This document shows positions 1-9,264 of a stretch of 64,000 bases of DNA, one piece after another. Source of the DNA: Curtobacterium flaccumfaciens (GTDB lineage Bacteria; Actinomycetota; Actinomycetes; Actinomycetales; Microbacteriaceae); assembly GCF_013359815.1 (NCBI RefSeq), contig NZ_JABMCF010000041.1, positions 186,001 to 250,000 on the forward strand, given 5' to 3'. A program made the translations under genes and the position numbers. The notes beneath the pieces were generated by a model, which was not told where the DNA came from, searched no databases, and saw only the letters and a list, made by a program, of their open reading frames with translations. Numbering within the stretch: the stretch's first letter is position 1; every line of letters starts with the position of its first letter.

Positions 1-953
1 CGGAGCGCCTCGATGACGTGCACGGGGACCTCGTCGTCGATGGCGTGCGGACGGAACGGGAACGCGTTGTCGTTGATGTCCTTCGTCCACTGGAACGGCG
101 GCGACACCACCAGGTCCCCACCCTGGAACTCCGACCACTGCAGTGCGTTGCGGAACGCGGCGACCAGCACACGCGAGCGGAACCCACGCTCCTGGAAGAC
201 GCGGTAGGCGTTCTTCACCGCGGCGACACCGGCCCACTCGAGGATGCCCGGGTCCACCATCACGTGGTCACGCTTGACGACGGCCTTCAGCCAGTCGTCG
301 AAGCGGCCGGCCATCAGGGTGACGACGTGGCCGAACTCCTGCTCCGGCAGGCCCTCGGCGGCGCGGCGGTCGAGTGCCCGCTCGATGGCCTCGCCCACGG
401 CGACGACCTGCGGCACGGTGAAGGACACCGTGGCGTTGATCGAGACCCCGCGGTAGGCGGCTTCCTCGATCGCGGCGATGCCGACCTTGGTGGCGGGGAT
501 CTTCACGATGATGTTCGGCGCGAGCTGCGAGAACCGGACGGCCTGCTCGACGAGCGCATCGGCGTCGCGGTGGAACCGGGGGTCGGTCTGCATGGACAGT
601 CGACCGTTCCGGCCGCCGGACGCCTCGAACGCGGGCAGCAGCTGCGCCGCGGCGGCGATGGAGAGCTCCTCGACGGCCTTCCAGCCGATCCAGGACTCCC
701 CCGCCGTCGGGTGCTCCTCGGCGATCTCGCGGATGCGCGGGACCCAGGTCTCCGGGTCCTGCTGGATGCAGGTGTACGCGATCACCGGGTTGCAGGTCGC
801 ACCGACGGCACCGTACTCGTGGATGGCGGTCGACAGTTCGCGCGGGTCGGCGGAGTCGTTCCACAGGGCGGTGGGGGTCTGCTCCGCGGCCTGCAGGGTG
901 ACGGGACGGGAATCGGCGTCGGTGGACGCCTGCGTCTCGAGGGTGGTGGTCAT
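1..953 (-). CDS. transaldolase family protein (C-terminus outside window)
   Basis: The visible 317 residues read as a class I transaldolase-like TIM barrel. The early segment GATCNPVIAY and the Schiff-base lysine context IIVKIPATKVG, with SINATVSF after it, are typical of the family. Transaldolases move a dihydroxyacetone unit between sugar phosphates. It is the last visible gene of the inositol operon, and its ATG overlaps the iolH stop as ATGA, so it is translationally coupled. A transaldolase is not part of the textbook inositol pathway; it may process triose or sugar phosphates made by it (inference). The 3' end is cut by the window edge, so total length and any fusion cannot be judged. 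Confidence 0.85.
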   Translation of the reverse strand, partial: MTTTLETQASTDADSRPVTLQAAEQTPTALWNDSADPRELSTAIHEYGAVGATCNPVIAYTCIQQDPETWVPRIREIAEEHPTAGESWIGWKAVEELSIAAAAQLLPAFEASGGRNGRLSMQTDPRFHRDADALVEQAVRFSQLAPNIIVKIPATKVGIAAIEEAAYRGVSINATVSFTVPQVVAVGEAIERALDRRAAEGLPEQEFGHVVTLMAGRFDDWLKAVVKRDHVMVDPGILEWAGVAAVKNAYRVFQERGFRSRVLVAAFRNALQWSEFQGGDLVVSPPFQWTKDINDNAFPFRPHAIDDEVPVHVIEAL

Positions 954-1819
954 CGGTGGAGTCCCTTCGTGATCGTGTCGAGCTGGAACCGCGACACCGC
1001 GTCGGCGTTCTCGTCCTCGGCGAAGACGCTCGAGACCGCGACGGTGTCCTCGCGCGCCGAGAAACCGACCCGGTCGAGTGCTGCCCAGAAGGCGTCGAAG
1101 TCGACGTCCGCCTGGCCGACCGGCAGGTGCTGGTGCACCCGGACGGGGTTGCCGGGCGGGTTCGTGATGTAGCGCAGGCCGTGCGAGCGACGGTGGTCGT
1201 ACGCGTCGGCGACGTGGACCAGCTGCAGCGAGTCGCCGGCTGCGTCGATGATCTCGTCCATGTTGCCGCCGTAGTGGAACGTGTGGCAGGCGACGTACAC
1301 GAAGCCGACGTGCCTCGAGTTCAGGCCGCGGATCACCCGGAGCGCCTCGAGCCCGTCCTCGACGAAGTCGTCGGGGTGGGGATCGATGAGCACACGGATG
1401 CCGGCGTCCTCGATGATCGGCAGCAGTTCCTCCATCGACCGGTAGAACTGGTCCTCGGACTCCTCGGCACGCTCGGGGCGGCCGGAGAACTCCGTGTTGA
1501 TGGTGTCCACGCCGAGGCGCTTCGTGATCTCGATGACCCGCTTCCACTTCCGCACCGCAGCCTGTCGGGCGTCCTCGTCCGGGCCCGACCAGCGCAGCAC
1601 CGGCAGCACGCTCGCCACCTGGACCCCGGCGTCACGGCAGGCCGCGGCGAACGCGTCGACCAGGTCGTCGTCGGCCTTGGGGTGCCGGTAGAAGGGAATG
1701 AAGTCCTTGTGCGGGGTGAGCTGCAGGTACTCGTAGCCGAGCTCCGCGACCTTGCGCGGGAACTCGAGCAGCGACAGGTCGTGGTGGAACGGGGTCGGGT
1801 CGAGCGCGATCTTCGGCAT
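950..1819 (-). CDS. iolH: IolH-like sugar phosphate isomerase/epimerase
   Basis: A 289-residue TIM barrel of the xylose isomerase/AP endonuclease 2 superfamily. The start MPKIALDPTPFHHDLSL and the segment AELGYEYLQLTPHKDF resemble IolH proteins of inositol operons, whose precise reaction is poorly defined. Metal-site acidic and histidine residues are visible in NTEFSGR, LIDPHPDDF and CHTFHYGG. It lies 3 bases after iolG and overlaps the next gene by 4 bases. The name rests on sequence resemblance plus the conserved order iolE-iolG-iolH seen in Corynebacterium. The alternative is a generic sugar epimerase acting on an inosose. Confidence 0.8.
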   Translation of the reverse strand: MPKIALDPTPFHHDLSLLEFPRKVAELGYEYLQLTPHKDFIPFYRHPKADDDLVDAFAAACRDAGVQVASVLPVLRWSGPDEDARQAAVRKWKRVIEITKRLGVDTINTEFSGRPERAEESEDQFYRSMEELLPIIEDAGIRVLIDPHPDDFVEDGLEALRVIRGLNSRHVGFVYVACHTFHYGGNMDEIIDAAGDSLQLVHVADAYDHRRSHGLRYITNPPGNPVRVHQHLPVGQADVDFDAFWAALDRVGFSAREDTVAVSSVFAEDENADAVSRFQLDTITKGLHR

Positions 1820-1822
1820 CGA

Positions 1823-2896
1823 TCAGGCCCCGGCGAGCGCGGCGGTCGCATCGCTCGTCGCGTCGCTCGTCTCGTCGTAGAACGCCGGCTTCGTGACCGC
1901 GTACTCGACCACTTCGTGCGCGCCGGACTGCTGGGCCCGGACCGCGACCTCGGCGACGACGGAGGCGGTGTAGCCGTCCCAGGCACTCGGCCCGTCGATG
2001 CCACCGGTCCGGGCAGCGTCGACCCAGCGCTGGACCTCTTCGTCGTAGGCGGCACCGAAGCGCTCCTTGAAGGACGGCGTGACGCCCTGCGAGGTCGCCC
2101 CGGCTGCGACGAGCGAGAGCGACGTGTCGCGGCCGATGTACGCGACACCGGACTCGAACACGGCGTCGGTGGTGACCTGGTAGCCGAACTGGGCGTTGAC
2201 GTTGATCTCGACGATCGCCATCGTGCCGGACTCGGTGGTGAACAGGACGAACTGCGGCTCGGGCAGGTCGGCCGGCGCGAGGGAGTTCTTGCGCGGCTTC
2301 TTCACCTCGACGCTCGTGATCGCTTCACCGGTGAGGAACGGGATGATGTCGATCTCGTGGATCACCGAGTCGTGGATGAGCATCGACTCGCTGAAGTTCG
2401 GCGGCGTCGTCGGGTTGCGGTGCGCGTGGTGCAGGGCGAGCAGGGCGCCGTTCGCCCCCGACTCGCGCAGGGCCTTGAGCTCCTGGTACCCGGCGTCGAA
2501 CCGGCGCATGAAGCCGACCTGGATGACCGGTCGGGCGGCGTGCTGCTGCTCGAGCTCGACGATGCGCAGCGAGTCCTCGGCGCTGGTCGTCAGCGGCTTC
2601 TCGCACAGGACGGTGAGCCCGCGCTCGAGCGCGGTCACCAGGATCGGCTCGTGCAGGAAACCGGGCGTCGCGATGATGACGGCGTCGATCTCGGTCTGCT
2701 CGAGCGCCTCGTCGAAGGACGCGGCGGTGATCGCGCCGGGTGCCAGGGCGGCTGCCGCAGCGGCACGGGCCTGGTCGGGCTCGACGACGGCGACGACGTC
2801 GGCGTTCGAGATCTTGGCGGTGATGCGGCGGACGTGGTCGGCGCCCATCATGCCGGCGCCGACGACGGCGACGCGGAGGTTCTGCGTGGTGGTCAT
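1823..2896 (-). CDS. iolG: inositol 2-dehydrogenase (Gfo/Idh/MocA family)
   Basis: A 357-residue Gfo/Idh/MocA oxidoreductase that would oxidise myo-inositol to 2-keto-myo-inositol with NAD+, the first step of the pathway. The N-terminal Rossmann motif VAVVGAGMMGADHVRRI, the CEKPL motif carrying the catalytic-site lysine near residue 95, and MLIHDSVIHEID near residue 175 (active-site Asp/His region) are all visible. The ATG is preceded by AGGAGA at a good distance, which fixes the start. The C-terminus ends in an alanine-rich tail (DATSDATAALAGA). It sits between iolE and iolH in the operon. Other members of the family act on different polyols, so the substrate is assigned from context. Confidence 0.88.
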   Translation of the reverse strand: MTTTQNLRVAVVGAGMMGADHVRRITAKISNADVVAVVEPDQARAAAAAALAPGAITAASFDEALEQTEIDAVIIATPGFLHEPILVTALERGLTVLCEKPLTTSAEDSLRIVELEQQHAARPVIQVGFMRRFDAGYQELKALRESGANGALLALHHAHRNPTTPPNFSESMLIHDSVIHEIDIIPFLTGEAITSVEVKKPRKNSLAPADLPEPQFVLFTTESGTMAIVEINVNAQFGYQVTTDAVFESGVAYIGRDTSLSLVAAGATSQGVTPSFKERFGAAYDEEVQRWVDAARTGGIDGPSAWDGYTASVVAEVAVRAQQSGAHEVVEYAVTKPAFYDETSDATSDATAALAGA

Positions 2897-2940
2897 GGTG
2901 GTGTTCTCCTGGTGGTTGTTGACGCTGCGTGGACGGCGCG

Positions 2941-3894
2941 TCAGGAGGCGCGGGCGGCCGAGGTCGAGCCGAAGATGTGCTGGAAGGTGCGCTCGGCAAT
3001 CGGGCCGGGGGCGTCGACGGAGCAGCCGTACATGTCCTGCTCGACGATGCCGAAGATGTCCGGGTTGATCGCGGCGACGGCCTCGATGATCGGGGCGAGC
3101 TCGGGGGTGCCGTGCGGCGGCTCGGTCATGATGCCCTGCGACACGGCGGTCGCGAACGGCACGTCGTTCTTGAGCACGTCGAACAGCAGGTCGGTGTCGA
3201 CCTGCTTGAGGTGCAGGTAGCCGATGCGCTCCGGGTGGGCGGCGATGAGCTTGAGGTTGTCGCCGCCGTAGTAGGCGAAGTGGCCGGTGTCGAGGCAGAG
3301 GTTGGTGTACTCGGGGTTCGTGACCTCGAGGAACCGCACGGTCTCCTTGTAGGTGCCGACGTGGCTGTCCGCGTGGGTGTGGAACTGCTGGTGGACGCCG
3401 TACTCCTCGAGCAGCGCCTTGCCGAGCTGGTCGTGTCCCTTGCCGAGCCGCTCCCACTGCTCGTCGGTGAGCGTGCGCGCCTCGAGCACCTCTTCGGTGG
3501 CGTCCGAGCGCCACAGGTCGGGGATCGTCACCAGGTGCTCGGCGCCGAGCTTCGCGGCCAGACCGGCGACCGCGACGGCCTGGTCCCACGCACGCTGGAA
3601 CTGGTCCTCGCCCTTGTGGAACCCGGTGAAGACCGTGCCGGCCGACAGCTTGAGCCCGCGGGACTCGAGCTCGTCGGACAGCTGCGACGGGTCGGTCGGC
3701 AGGTACCCGTACGGCCCGAGCTCGATCCACTCGTACCCGGCGGCGGACGCCTCGTCGAGGAAGCGCTGCCACGGCACCTGCTTGGGGTCGTCCGGGAACC
3801 AGACGCCCCACGAGTCAGGTGCGGTGCCGATGCGGATCGAGGCGGGTGCCGCGTCGGTGGCGGGGCTGCCGATGGGGGTGGCGGTGTCGGTCAT
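2941..3894 (-). CDS. iolE: IolE-like inosose dehydratase / sugar isomerase
   Basis: A 317-residue TIM-barrel protein whose start IRIGTAPDSWGVWFPDDP is characteristic of the actinobacterial proteins at the iolE position. IolE dehydrates 2-keto-myo-inositol to the diketone that IolD hydrolyses. Metal-ligand segments WIELGPYGY, HTHADSHVG and LCLDTGHFAYYG can be seen. It is flanked by iolD (33 bases upstream) and iolG (44 bases downstream), as in Corynebacterium iol clusters. About 20 low-complexity residues precede the conserved core, so an internal start is possible, but the annotated ATG is the first in frame. It could alternatively be an inosose isomerase (IolI-like). Confidence 0.8.
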   Translation of the reverse strand: MTDTATPIGSPATDAAPASIRIGTAPDSWGVWFPDDPKQVPWQRFLDEASAAGYEWIELGPYGYLPTDPSQLSDELESRGLKLSAGTVFTGFHKGEDQFQRAWDQAVAVAGLAAKLGAEHLVTIPDLWRSDATEEVLEARTLTDEQWERLGKGHDQLGKALLEEYGVHQQFHTHADSHVGTYKETVRFLEVTNPEYTNLCLDTGHFAYYGGDNLKLIAAHPERIGYLHLKQVDTDLLFDVLKNDVPFATAVSQGIMTEPPHGTPELAPIIEAVAAINPDIFGIVEQDMYGCSVDAPGPIAERTFQHIFGSTSAARAS

Positions 3895-3927
3895 GACGTC
3901 GCTGTCGCTTTCTGTCTCGTGAACGGT

Positions 3928-5838
3928 TCAGCCGAGCAGCGGACGCTGCGTGGCGACCTGCTGCTCGTACTCGGCGCGGGCGGCCTGGGTGCTGGGGAGG
4001 GTGGAGGTCTGCGCGACCGGAACGTCCCACCAGCCGTCGCCCTCGGGGGCGTAGACCAGCGGGTCGGAGTTGATGTGCACCAGGGTGGTGTGGTCGTTCG
4101 CCTTCGCCTGACGCAGTGCGGCCTTCAGGTCTTCGATGCTGTCCGGGCCGGGCTGCACCTCGATGACGTCGACGCCGTACGAGCGGGCGTTGGCGGCGAG
4201 GTCGACGGGCAGGGGCTCGCCGTTCTCGAACGACTCGGTCTCGTCGAGGTACCGGTACTTCGTGCCGAAGCGCTCGGAGCCGACGGTCTCGGACAGGTGC
4301 CCGATCGACGCGTACCCGTGGTTCTGGATGAGCACGACGATGATCTTGATGCCCTCGGCAACGGCGGTGACGAGCTCGGTGTGCAGCATGAGGTAGCTGC
4401 CGTCACCGACCATCACGATCGCGTCGCGGTCCGGAGCCCCGCGTCGGACGCCGATGCCGCCGGCGATCTCGTAGCCCATGCACGAGAACGCGTACTCGAC
4501 GTGGTACCCGAGCTCGTCGCGCACCCGCCAGAGCTTGTGCAGGTCGCCGGGCAGCGAGCCCGCGGCCTGGATCACGACGTCGCGCGGGTCGGAGACCGAC
4601 TGCACGGCGCCGATGATCTCGGGCTGGCCGGGCAGGTCCGCGCCGGACGGCGCGAACGCGCCGTCGACGGCGGCGTCCCACGCCGCCTTCAGCGAGGCGA
4701 TCTCGGAGGCGTAGCCGGGCTCGACGACGTACGCCGTGTCCGAGGTGAGCGACTCGGCCAGGGCGACCAGGGCCTCCCGGGCGTCCGCGATCAGCGGCAG
4801 CTGCGAACCGTGCTTGTAGGCGTCGAACGCGGCCACGTTGACGTTGACGAACGTGACGTCCGGGTTCTGGAACGCCGTGCGCGACGCCGTGGTGAAGTCG
4901 CTGTAGCGGGTGCCGATCCCGATGACGACGTCGGCCTGGGCGGCGATCGCGTTGGCGGCCGCGGTGCCGGTCGCGCCGATCCCGCCGAGGTACTGCGGGT
5001 GGTCCCAGACCAGGGACCCGCCGCCGGCCTGCGACGTGCCGACCGGGATGCCGGTGGCCTCGACGAAGGCGCGGAGCTCGTCGGCGGCGTCGGAGTACAG
5101 CACCCCGCCGCCGGCCACGATGACCGGACGCCGACCGGCACGGATCGCGGCCACGGCACGCTCGAGCGGGCCACGCTCCGGCAACGGACGGCGGATGTGC
5201 CACTCGCGCGGCTGCAGGAACGCGACGGGCACGTCGAACTCCTCGGCCTGGACGTCCTCGGGCAGGGCGATCGTCACCGCACCGGTCTCGGCCGGGTCGG
5301 TGAGGACCCGCATCGCGGCGAGGGCGATCGAGAACAGCTGCTCCGGACGCTCCACACGGTCGAAGTAGCGCGACAGCGGACGGAAGGCGTCGGTGACCTG
5401 CAACGACGTGTCGTGCGGCAGCTCGATCTGCTGGAGCACCGGGTCGGTGGTGCGCGTGGCGAAGGTGTCCGACGGCAGCAGCAGGGCCGGCAGCCGGTTC
5501 GTGGTGGCGAGTGCCGCAGCGGTCAGCATGTTGGCGGCACCCGGGCCCACCGACGCGGTCGACGCGTAGGTCGCACGGCGGCGGTGCATGCGGGCGAAGC
5601 CGACGGCCTCGTGCACCATCGCCTGCTCGTTGCGGGCCTGGTGGTACGGCAGCAAACCGGGCTGCTCGACGTGGAGCTGCTTGATGGCCTGACCGACCCC
5701 GGCGACGTTGCCGTGCCCGAAGATGCCGAAGATCCCCGGGATGGTGCGTTCGCGGACGTCGCCGTCGACGGTCCACTGATTGGCCAGGAACTCGACGAGT
5801 GCCTGGCCGACGGTCATCTTCCGCGTGGTGGTGGTCAC
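3928..5838 (-). CDS. iolD: 3D-(3,5/4)-trihydroxycyclohexane-1,2-dione hydrolase
   Basis: A 636-residue thiamine diphosphate enzyme of the acetolactate synthase superfamily. In inositol breakdown IolD opens the cyclohexane ring to give 5-deoxy-glucuronate. Visible are the N-terminal IFGIFGHGNVAGVGQA, the central nucleotide-like domain with RPVIVAGGGV, and the ThDP/Mg2+ motif VMVGDGSYLMLHTE followed about 26 residues later by QNHGY. The start is GTG, six bases after a strong AAAGGAAG site, and overlaps the iolB stop as GTGA; longer upstream reading frames are antisense noise. Length matches the family (about 637). Confidence 0.95.
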   Translation of the reverse strand: MTTTTRKMTVGQALVEFLANQWTVDGDVRERTIPGIFGIFGHGNVAGVGQAIKQLHVEQPGLLPYHQARNEQAMVHEAVGFARMHRRRATYASTASVGPGAANMLTAAALATTNRLPALLLPSDTFATRTTDPVLQQIELPHDTSLQVTDAFRPLSRYFDRVERPEQLFSIALAAMRVLTDPAETGAVTIALPEDVQAEEFDVPVAFLQPREWHIRRPLPERGPLERAVAAIRAGRRPVIVAGGGVLYSDAADELRAFVEATGIPVGTSQAGGGSLVWDHPQYLGGIGATGTAAANAIAAQADVVIGIGTRYSDFTTASRTAFQNPDVTFVNVNVAAFDAYKHGSQLPLIADAREALVALAESLTSDTAYVVEPGYASEIASLKAAWDAAVDGAFAPSGADLPGQPEIIGAVQSVSDPRDVVIQAAGSLPGDLHKLWRVRDELGYHVEYAFSCMGYEIAGGIGVRRGAPDRDAIVMVGDGSYLMLHTELVTAVAEGIKIIVVLIQNHGYASIGHLSETVGSERFGTKYRYLDETESFENGEPLPVDLAANARSYGVDVIEVQPGPDSIEDLKAALRQAKANDHTTLVHINSDPLVYAPEGDGWWDVPVAQTSTLPSTQAARAEYEQQVATQRPLLG

Positions 5839-6758
5839 GCCTGCTTCCTTTCGTAGGGCAGTCGTGGGTCGATCGATTCCGATGCCCACGCCTGCCGGAC
5901 CCACCCGTGGGCGGGGTCGTCGGTGATGTTCCAGACGCGCTCCGGGTCGGGCCCGGCCATCACGTTCAGGTAGTACATGTCGTAACCCGGAGCGGCGACC
6001 GCCGGACCGTGCCAGCCGTACGGCACCAGGGCGACGTCGCCGGTCCGGACCTGCCGGAACTCGTCGATGGCACGGTCGTCCGAGGCGTACGTGCGGTGCA
6101 GGGCGAACGGGTCGGCGGCCTCGGGTGCGATCGACTCGAGCCCACGGGACACCGCTGCCTCGTAGTAGTAGATCTCCTCGAGGTTCGACTCCGAACCGGG
6201 CACGTTCGTGTCGTGCTTGTGGGGCGGGTACGACGACCAGTTGCCGGCCGGCGTGATCACTTCGCACACGATGAACTTGACAGCGTCGAGCGCGGCCGGC
6301 GTGCCGAAGTTGTGCACCTGTCGGCTCGACTGCCCGGCGCCGCGGAGTTCCACGGGCACGTCCGGCCGGGCCACGTACGTGGTCGGCTTGACGGTGTCGG
6401 TGGGGGCTTCCGCGACGGCGAACCGGCCGCTGCCGGTGATGGTGGCCGCGGAGCCCGATCCCAGGTACAGGACGTCGGTGGGGCCGTCGAAGACGCTCCC
6501 CCGCCCATGCAGGGTCTGCTCGCCGTCGCCGGCAGCGCCCGAGTGGGTCACGTGGAACGACCCGGCGAGCGGCACGACGATGCGCTCGACGGCGTCGGCC
6601 GGGAGGCGCAGCTCGCCCCCGTCGGTCAGCGCGCCGGTCCGGAGCCCGGTGTGCGCCCACCCCTCGATGCGACCGTCGACCACGTCGGTCCAGCCCGCCT
6701 CGGGCCGGGAGCCCGCCGGGATGAACCACTGGTCGTGCTGGTGCTGTTCGTTCGCCAT
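5835..6758 (-). CDS. iolB: 5-deoxy-glucuronate isomerase
   Basis: A 307-residue bicupin of the IolB/KduI family that isomerises 5-deoxy-glucuronate to 2-deoxy-5-keto-gluconate. The metal-binding cupin segment SSYPPHKHDT with NLEEIYYYEA following, and VPYGWHGP in the second half, match the family. It starts eight bases after iolA and overlaps iolD by four bases. The order iolA-iolB-iolD supports the assignment. Confidence 0.93.
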   Translation of the reverse strand: MANEQHQHDQWFIPAGSRPEAGWTDVVDGRIEGWAHTGLRTGALTDGGELRLPADAVERIVVPLAGSFHVTHSGAAGDGEQTLHGRGSVFDGPTDVLYLGSGSAATITGSGRFAVAEAPTDTVKPTTYVARPDVPVELRGAGQSSRQVHNFGTPAALDAVKFIVCEVITPAGNWSSYPPHKHDTNVPGSESNLEEIYYYEAAVSRGLESIAPEAADPFALHRTYASDDRAIDEFRQVRTGDVALVPYGWHGPAVAAPGYDMYYLNVMAGPDPERVWNITDDPAHGWVRQAWASESIDPRLPYERKQA

Positions 6759-6766
6759 GCTGCGGG

Positions 6767-8278
6767 TCAGTTGTTCGACGGGAAGCCGAGGTTGATGCCG
6801 CCGTGCGACGGGTCGAGCCAGCGGCTCGTGATCGCCTTCTGGCGGGTGAAGAAGCTCACGCCGTCGGCCCCGTACGCCTTGTGGTCACCGAACAGCGAGT
6901 TCTTCCAGCCGCCGAACGAGTAGTAGGCGACGGGCACCGGGATCGGGACGTTGATGCCGATCATGCCGACCTGCACGTCGCGCTGGAACCGTCGGGCGGC
7001 GCCACCGTCGTTCGTGAAGATGGCGGTGCCGTTGCCGTACGCGCCGGAGTTGATGAGTTCGAGGCCCTCTTCGTAGGTGGCGACCCGCACGACGCTCAGC
7101 ACCGGACCGAAGATCTCCTCGGTGTAGACGCGGCTGGTGGTGGGCACCTGGTCGATCAGCGTCGGGCCCAGCCAGAAGCCGTTCTCGTCGCCGTCGGGTC
7201 GGACGGTGCGGCCGTCCACCACAACCACCGCACCGTCCTGCTCTGCGACCTCGATGTACGAGGCGACCTTGTCACGGTGCTGCTTCGTGACGAGCGGGCC
7301 CATGTCGCACCCGCGACGACCGTCGCCGATGCGCAGGGTCGCCGCGCGGTCCTTGATCTTCTGGATGAGCTCGTCGGCCACCGGCTCGACGGCGACGACG
7401 ACCGAGATCGCCATGCAGCGTTCACCGGCCGAACCGAAGCCGGCGTTGATCGCGTTGTCGGCGACCAGGTCGAGGTCGGCGTCGGGCAGGACGAGCATGT
7501 GGTTCTTCGCGCCGCCGAGGGCCTGCACGCGCTTGCCGTGCTTCGTGCCGGTCTCGTAGACGTACTGCGCGATGGGCGTGGAGCCGACGAACGAGATCGA
7601 CTCGACGTCGTCGCTGGTGAGCAGGCCGTCGACGGACAGCTTGTCGCCGTTGAGCACGTTGAAGACGCCGTCGGGCAGCCCGGCCTCCTTGAACTTCTCG
7701 GCGAGCCAGATGGCGGCCGACGGGTCCTTCTCGCTCGGCTTCAGCACGACGGTGTTGCCCGCGGCGATCGCGATCGGCAGGAACCAGAGCGGCACCATCG
7801 CCGGGAAGTTGAAGGGGCTGATGATGCCCACGACGCCGAGCGGCTGGCGGATCGAGTAGACGTCGATCCCGGTCGAGACCTGGTCGGAGAACTCGCCCTT
7901 CATCAGGCTCGGGATGTTGGTGGCGAGCTCCACGACCTCTTGCCCACGGGCGATCTCACCCAGGGCGTCGTCGATGACCTTGCCGTGCTCGCTCGTGATG
8001 ATCTCGGCCAGCTCGGCCTTGTCGCGGTTCAGGATCTCGCGGAACGAGAACAGGATCGCCTGGCGCTTGGCCAGTGACAGGTTGCTCCAGCCGGGGAACG
8101 CCGCCTTGGCGCTGCCGATGGCCGCCTGGATCTCGGACTCGTCGGCCAGCGCGACCTGCTTGGTCGCGACGCCGAGCGCCGGGTCGTACACGGGGGCGGT
8201 GTTGCCCGACGCGGATTCGACGCGCTTGCCGTCGATCCAGTGCCCGACGGTGGTGGTGGTCGTGTCGGTGAGCGTCAT
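6767..8278 (-). CDS. iolA: CoA-acylating methylmalonate-semialdehyde dehydrogenase
   Basis: A 503-residue aldehyde dehydrogenase of the IolA/MmsA group, converting malonate semialdehyde (or methylmalonate semialdehyde) plus CoA and NAD+ to acetyl-CoA (or propionyl-CoA). NAD-site sequence PFNFPAMVPLWFLPIAIA, VLKPSEKDPS, the glycine motif SFVGSTPIAQYV and the catalytic cysteine in GSAGERCMAIS are present. Family-typical length. Its ATG overlaps the aldolase stop as ATGA, and it ends eight bases before iolB. This is the terminal oxidative step of the pathway encoded by the operon. Confidence 0.95.
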   Translation of the reverse strand: MTLTDTTTTTVGHWIDGKRVESASGNTAPVYDPALGVATKQVALADESEIQAAIGSAKAAFPGWSNLSLAKRQAILFSFREILNRDKAELAEIITSEHGKVIDDALGEIARGQEVVELATNIPSLMKGEFSDQVSTGIDVYSIRQPLGVVGIISPFNFPAMVPLWFLPIAIAAGNTVVLKPSEKDPSAAIWLAEKFKEAGLPDGVFNVLNGDKLSVDGLLTSDDVESISFVGSTPIAQYVYETGTKHGKRVQALGGAKNHMLVLPDADLDLVADNAINAGFGSAGERCMAISVVVAVEPVADELIQKIKDRAATLRIGDGRRGCDMGPLVTKQHRDKVASYIEVAEQDGAVVVVDGRTVRPDGDENGFWLGPTLIDQVPTTSRVYTEEIFGPVLSVVRVATYEEGLELINSGAYGNGTAIFTNDGGAARRFQRDVQVGMIGINVPIPVPVAYYSFGGWKNSLFGDHKAYGADGVSFFTRQKAITSRWLDPSHGGINLGFPSNN

Positions 8279-9264
8279 GCGTTGCTTCCTTCCGAGATGG
8301 ACGAGTCCATGGTGGTGGCGCCCGCGAGCCGAGCGGCTGGGTCGTGGGCATCTGTGGAGAACCCGCCCCGGGCCTCCTGGCTGTGGACGAGACCGGCGGC
8401 CACGTCCACGGCGGCGGCGACGTCGCCGTCCGAGGGGTAGAGCAGGGTGCGTCCGACGACCAGGCCGCGGACGCCGGGCAGGGCCAGGGCGTCAGCCCAC
8501 TTGGCGTACGTCTCCAGCGGGCGCGAAGCCGGGTCACCGCCGAGCAGCAGCGTCGGCAGCGTCGTCGCGGCCATCACGCGCTCCATGTCGTCGACGACGG
8601 GGATCTTGAGCCAGCTGTAGGCGCTGGACTCGCCGAGGCCGGCAGCGATCGCCATCGAGGTGATCACGGCGTCGGCCGACAGGTCGTTGACGACCCGGCC
8701 GTCCCGCCACTCGGACATGAACGGCTCGAGCATGATCGGCAGCTGGAGCGCCGCGGCCTCGCTGACGGCGCGGGCCGTGGCCTCGAGCGTCGGCGCGGTG
8801 CCCGAGTCCTCCAGGGCGATGCGCACCAGCAGCTTGGCGAAGTCGAGCCCGGAGTCCTTGATCGCCTGCGCCGAGTACGCCGTGTACCGGTCGTCCATCT
8901 CGAACGTGGCGCCGCGGAGTCCGCCGCGGTTCATCGACCCGACGACGACCTTGCCGTCGAGGGCGCCGAGCAGCGCGAGGTCCTCGAGGATGTCGGGGGT
9001 GCCGAGCACGCCGTCGACCCCCGGCCGGCCGAGGGCCGTGACGAGCCGCTCGAGCAGGTCGTAGCGGTCCGCCATCGCGGACTCGTCGTCGCGCACCGCC
9101 AGCGCACCGCGTGCGGGGTGGTCGGCGGCGACGATGAAGAGCTTGCCGTCGTCGGCGAGCAGGGAGCGCTTGCGACGGGCGTCGAGCGTGGCACGCACCA
9201 GGTCCGGCTGGCCGGCACGGATGTCGCGGAGGCGCTGGAAGTCAGCGGGGCTGAGCTCAGGCAT
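8275..9264 (-). CDS. Cgl0159-family (beta/alpha)8 aldolase, probable IolJ substitute
   Basis: A 329-residue protein of the DhnA/class I aldolase-like family that NCBI names Cgl0159 after the Corynebacterium inositol cluster. Segments FIVAADHPARGALAV, GSMNRGGLRGATFEMDD, KLLVRIALED and LLLGGDPAS are visible. It sits exactly where an enzyme splitting 2-deoxy-5-keto-gluconate-6-phosphate is needed, between iolC and iolA, and no other IolJ-like gene is present. Splitting that compound to DHAP and malonate semialdehyde is inferred from position. The ATG (MPELSPADFQ) overlaps the iolC stop by eight bases; an upstream extension is arginine-rich antisense-like sequence and was rejected. Confidence 0.85.
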   Translation of the reverse strand: MPELSPADFQRLRDIRAGQPDLVRATLDARRKRSLLADDGKLFIVAADHPARGALAVRDDESAMADRYDLLERLVTALGRPGVDGVLGTPDILEDLALLGALDGKVVVGSMNRGGLRGATFEMDDRYTAYSAQAIKDSGLDFAKLLVRIALEDSGTAPTLEATARAVSEAAALQLPIMLEPFMSEWRDGRVVNDLSADAVITSMAIAAGLGESSAYSWLKIPVVDDMERVMAATTLPTLLLGGDPASRPLETYAKWADALALPGVRGLVVGRTLLYPSDGDVAAAVDVAAGLVHSQEARGGFSTDAHDPAARLAGATTMDSSISEGSNA

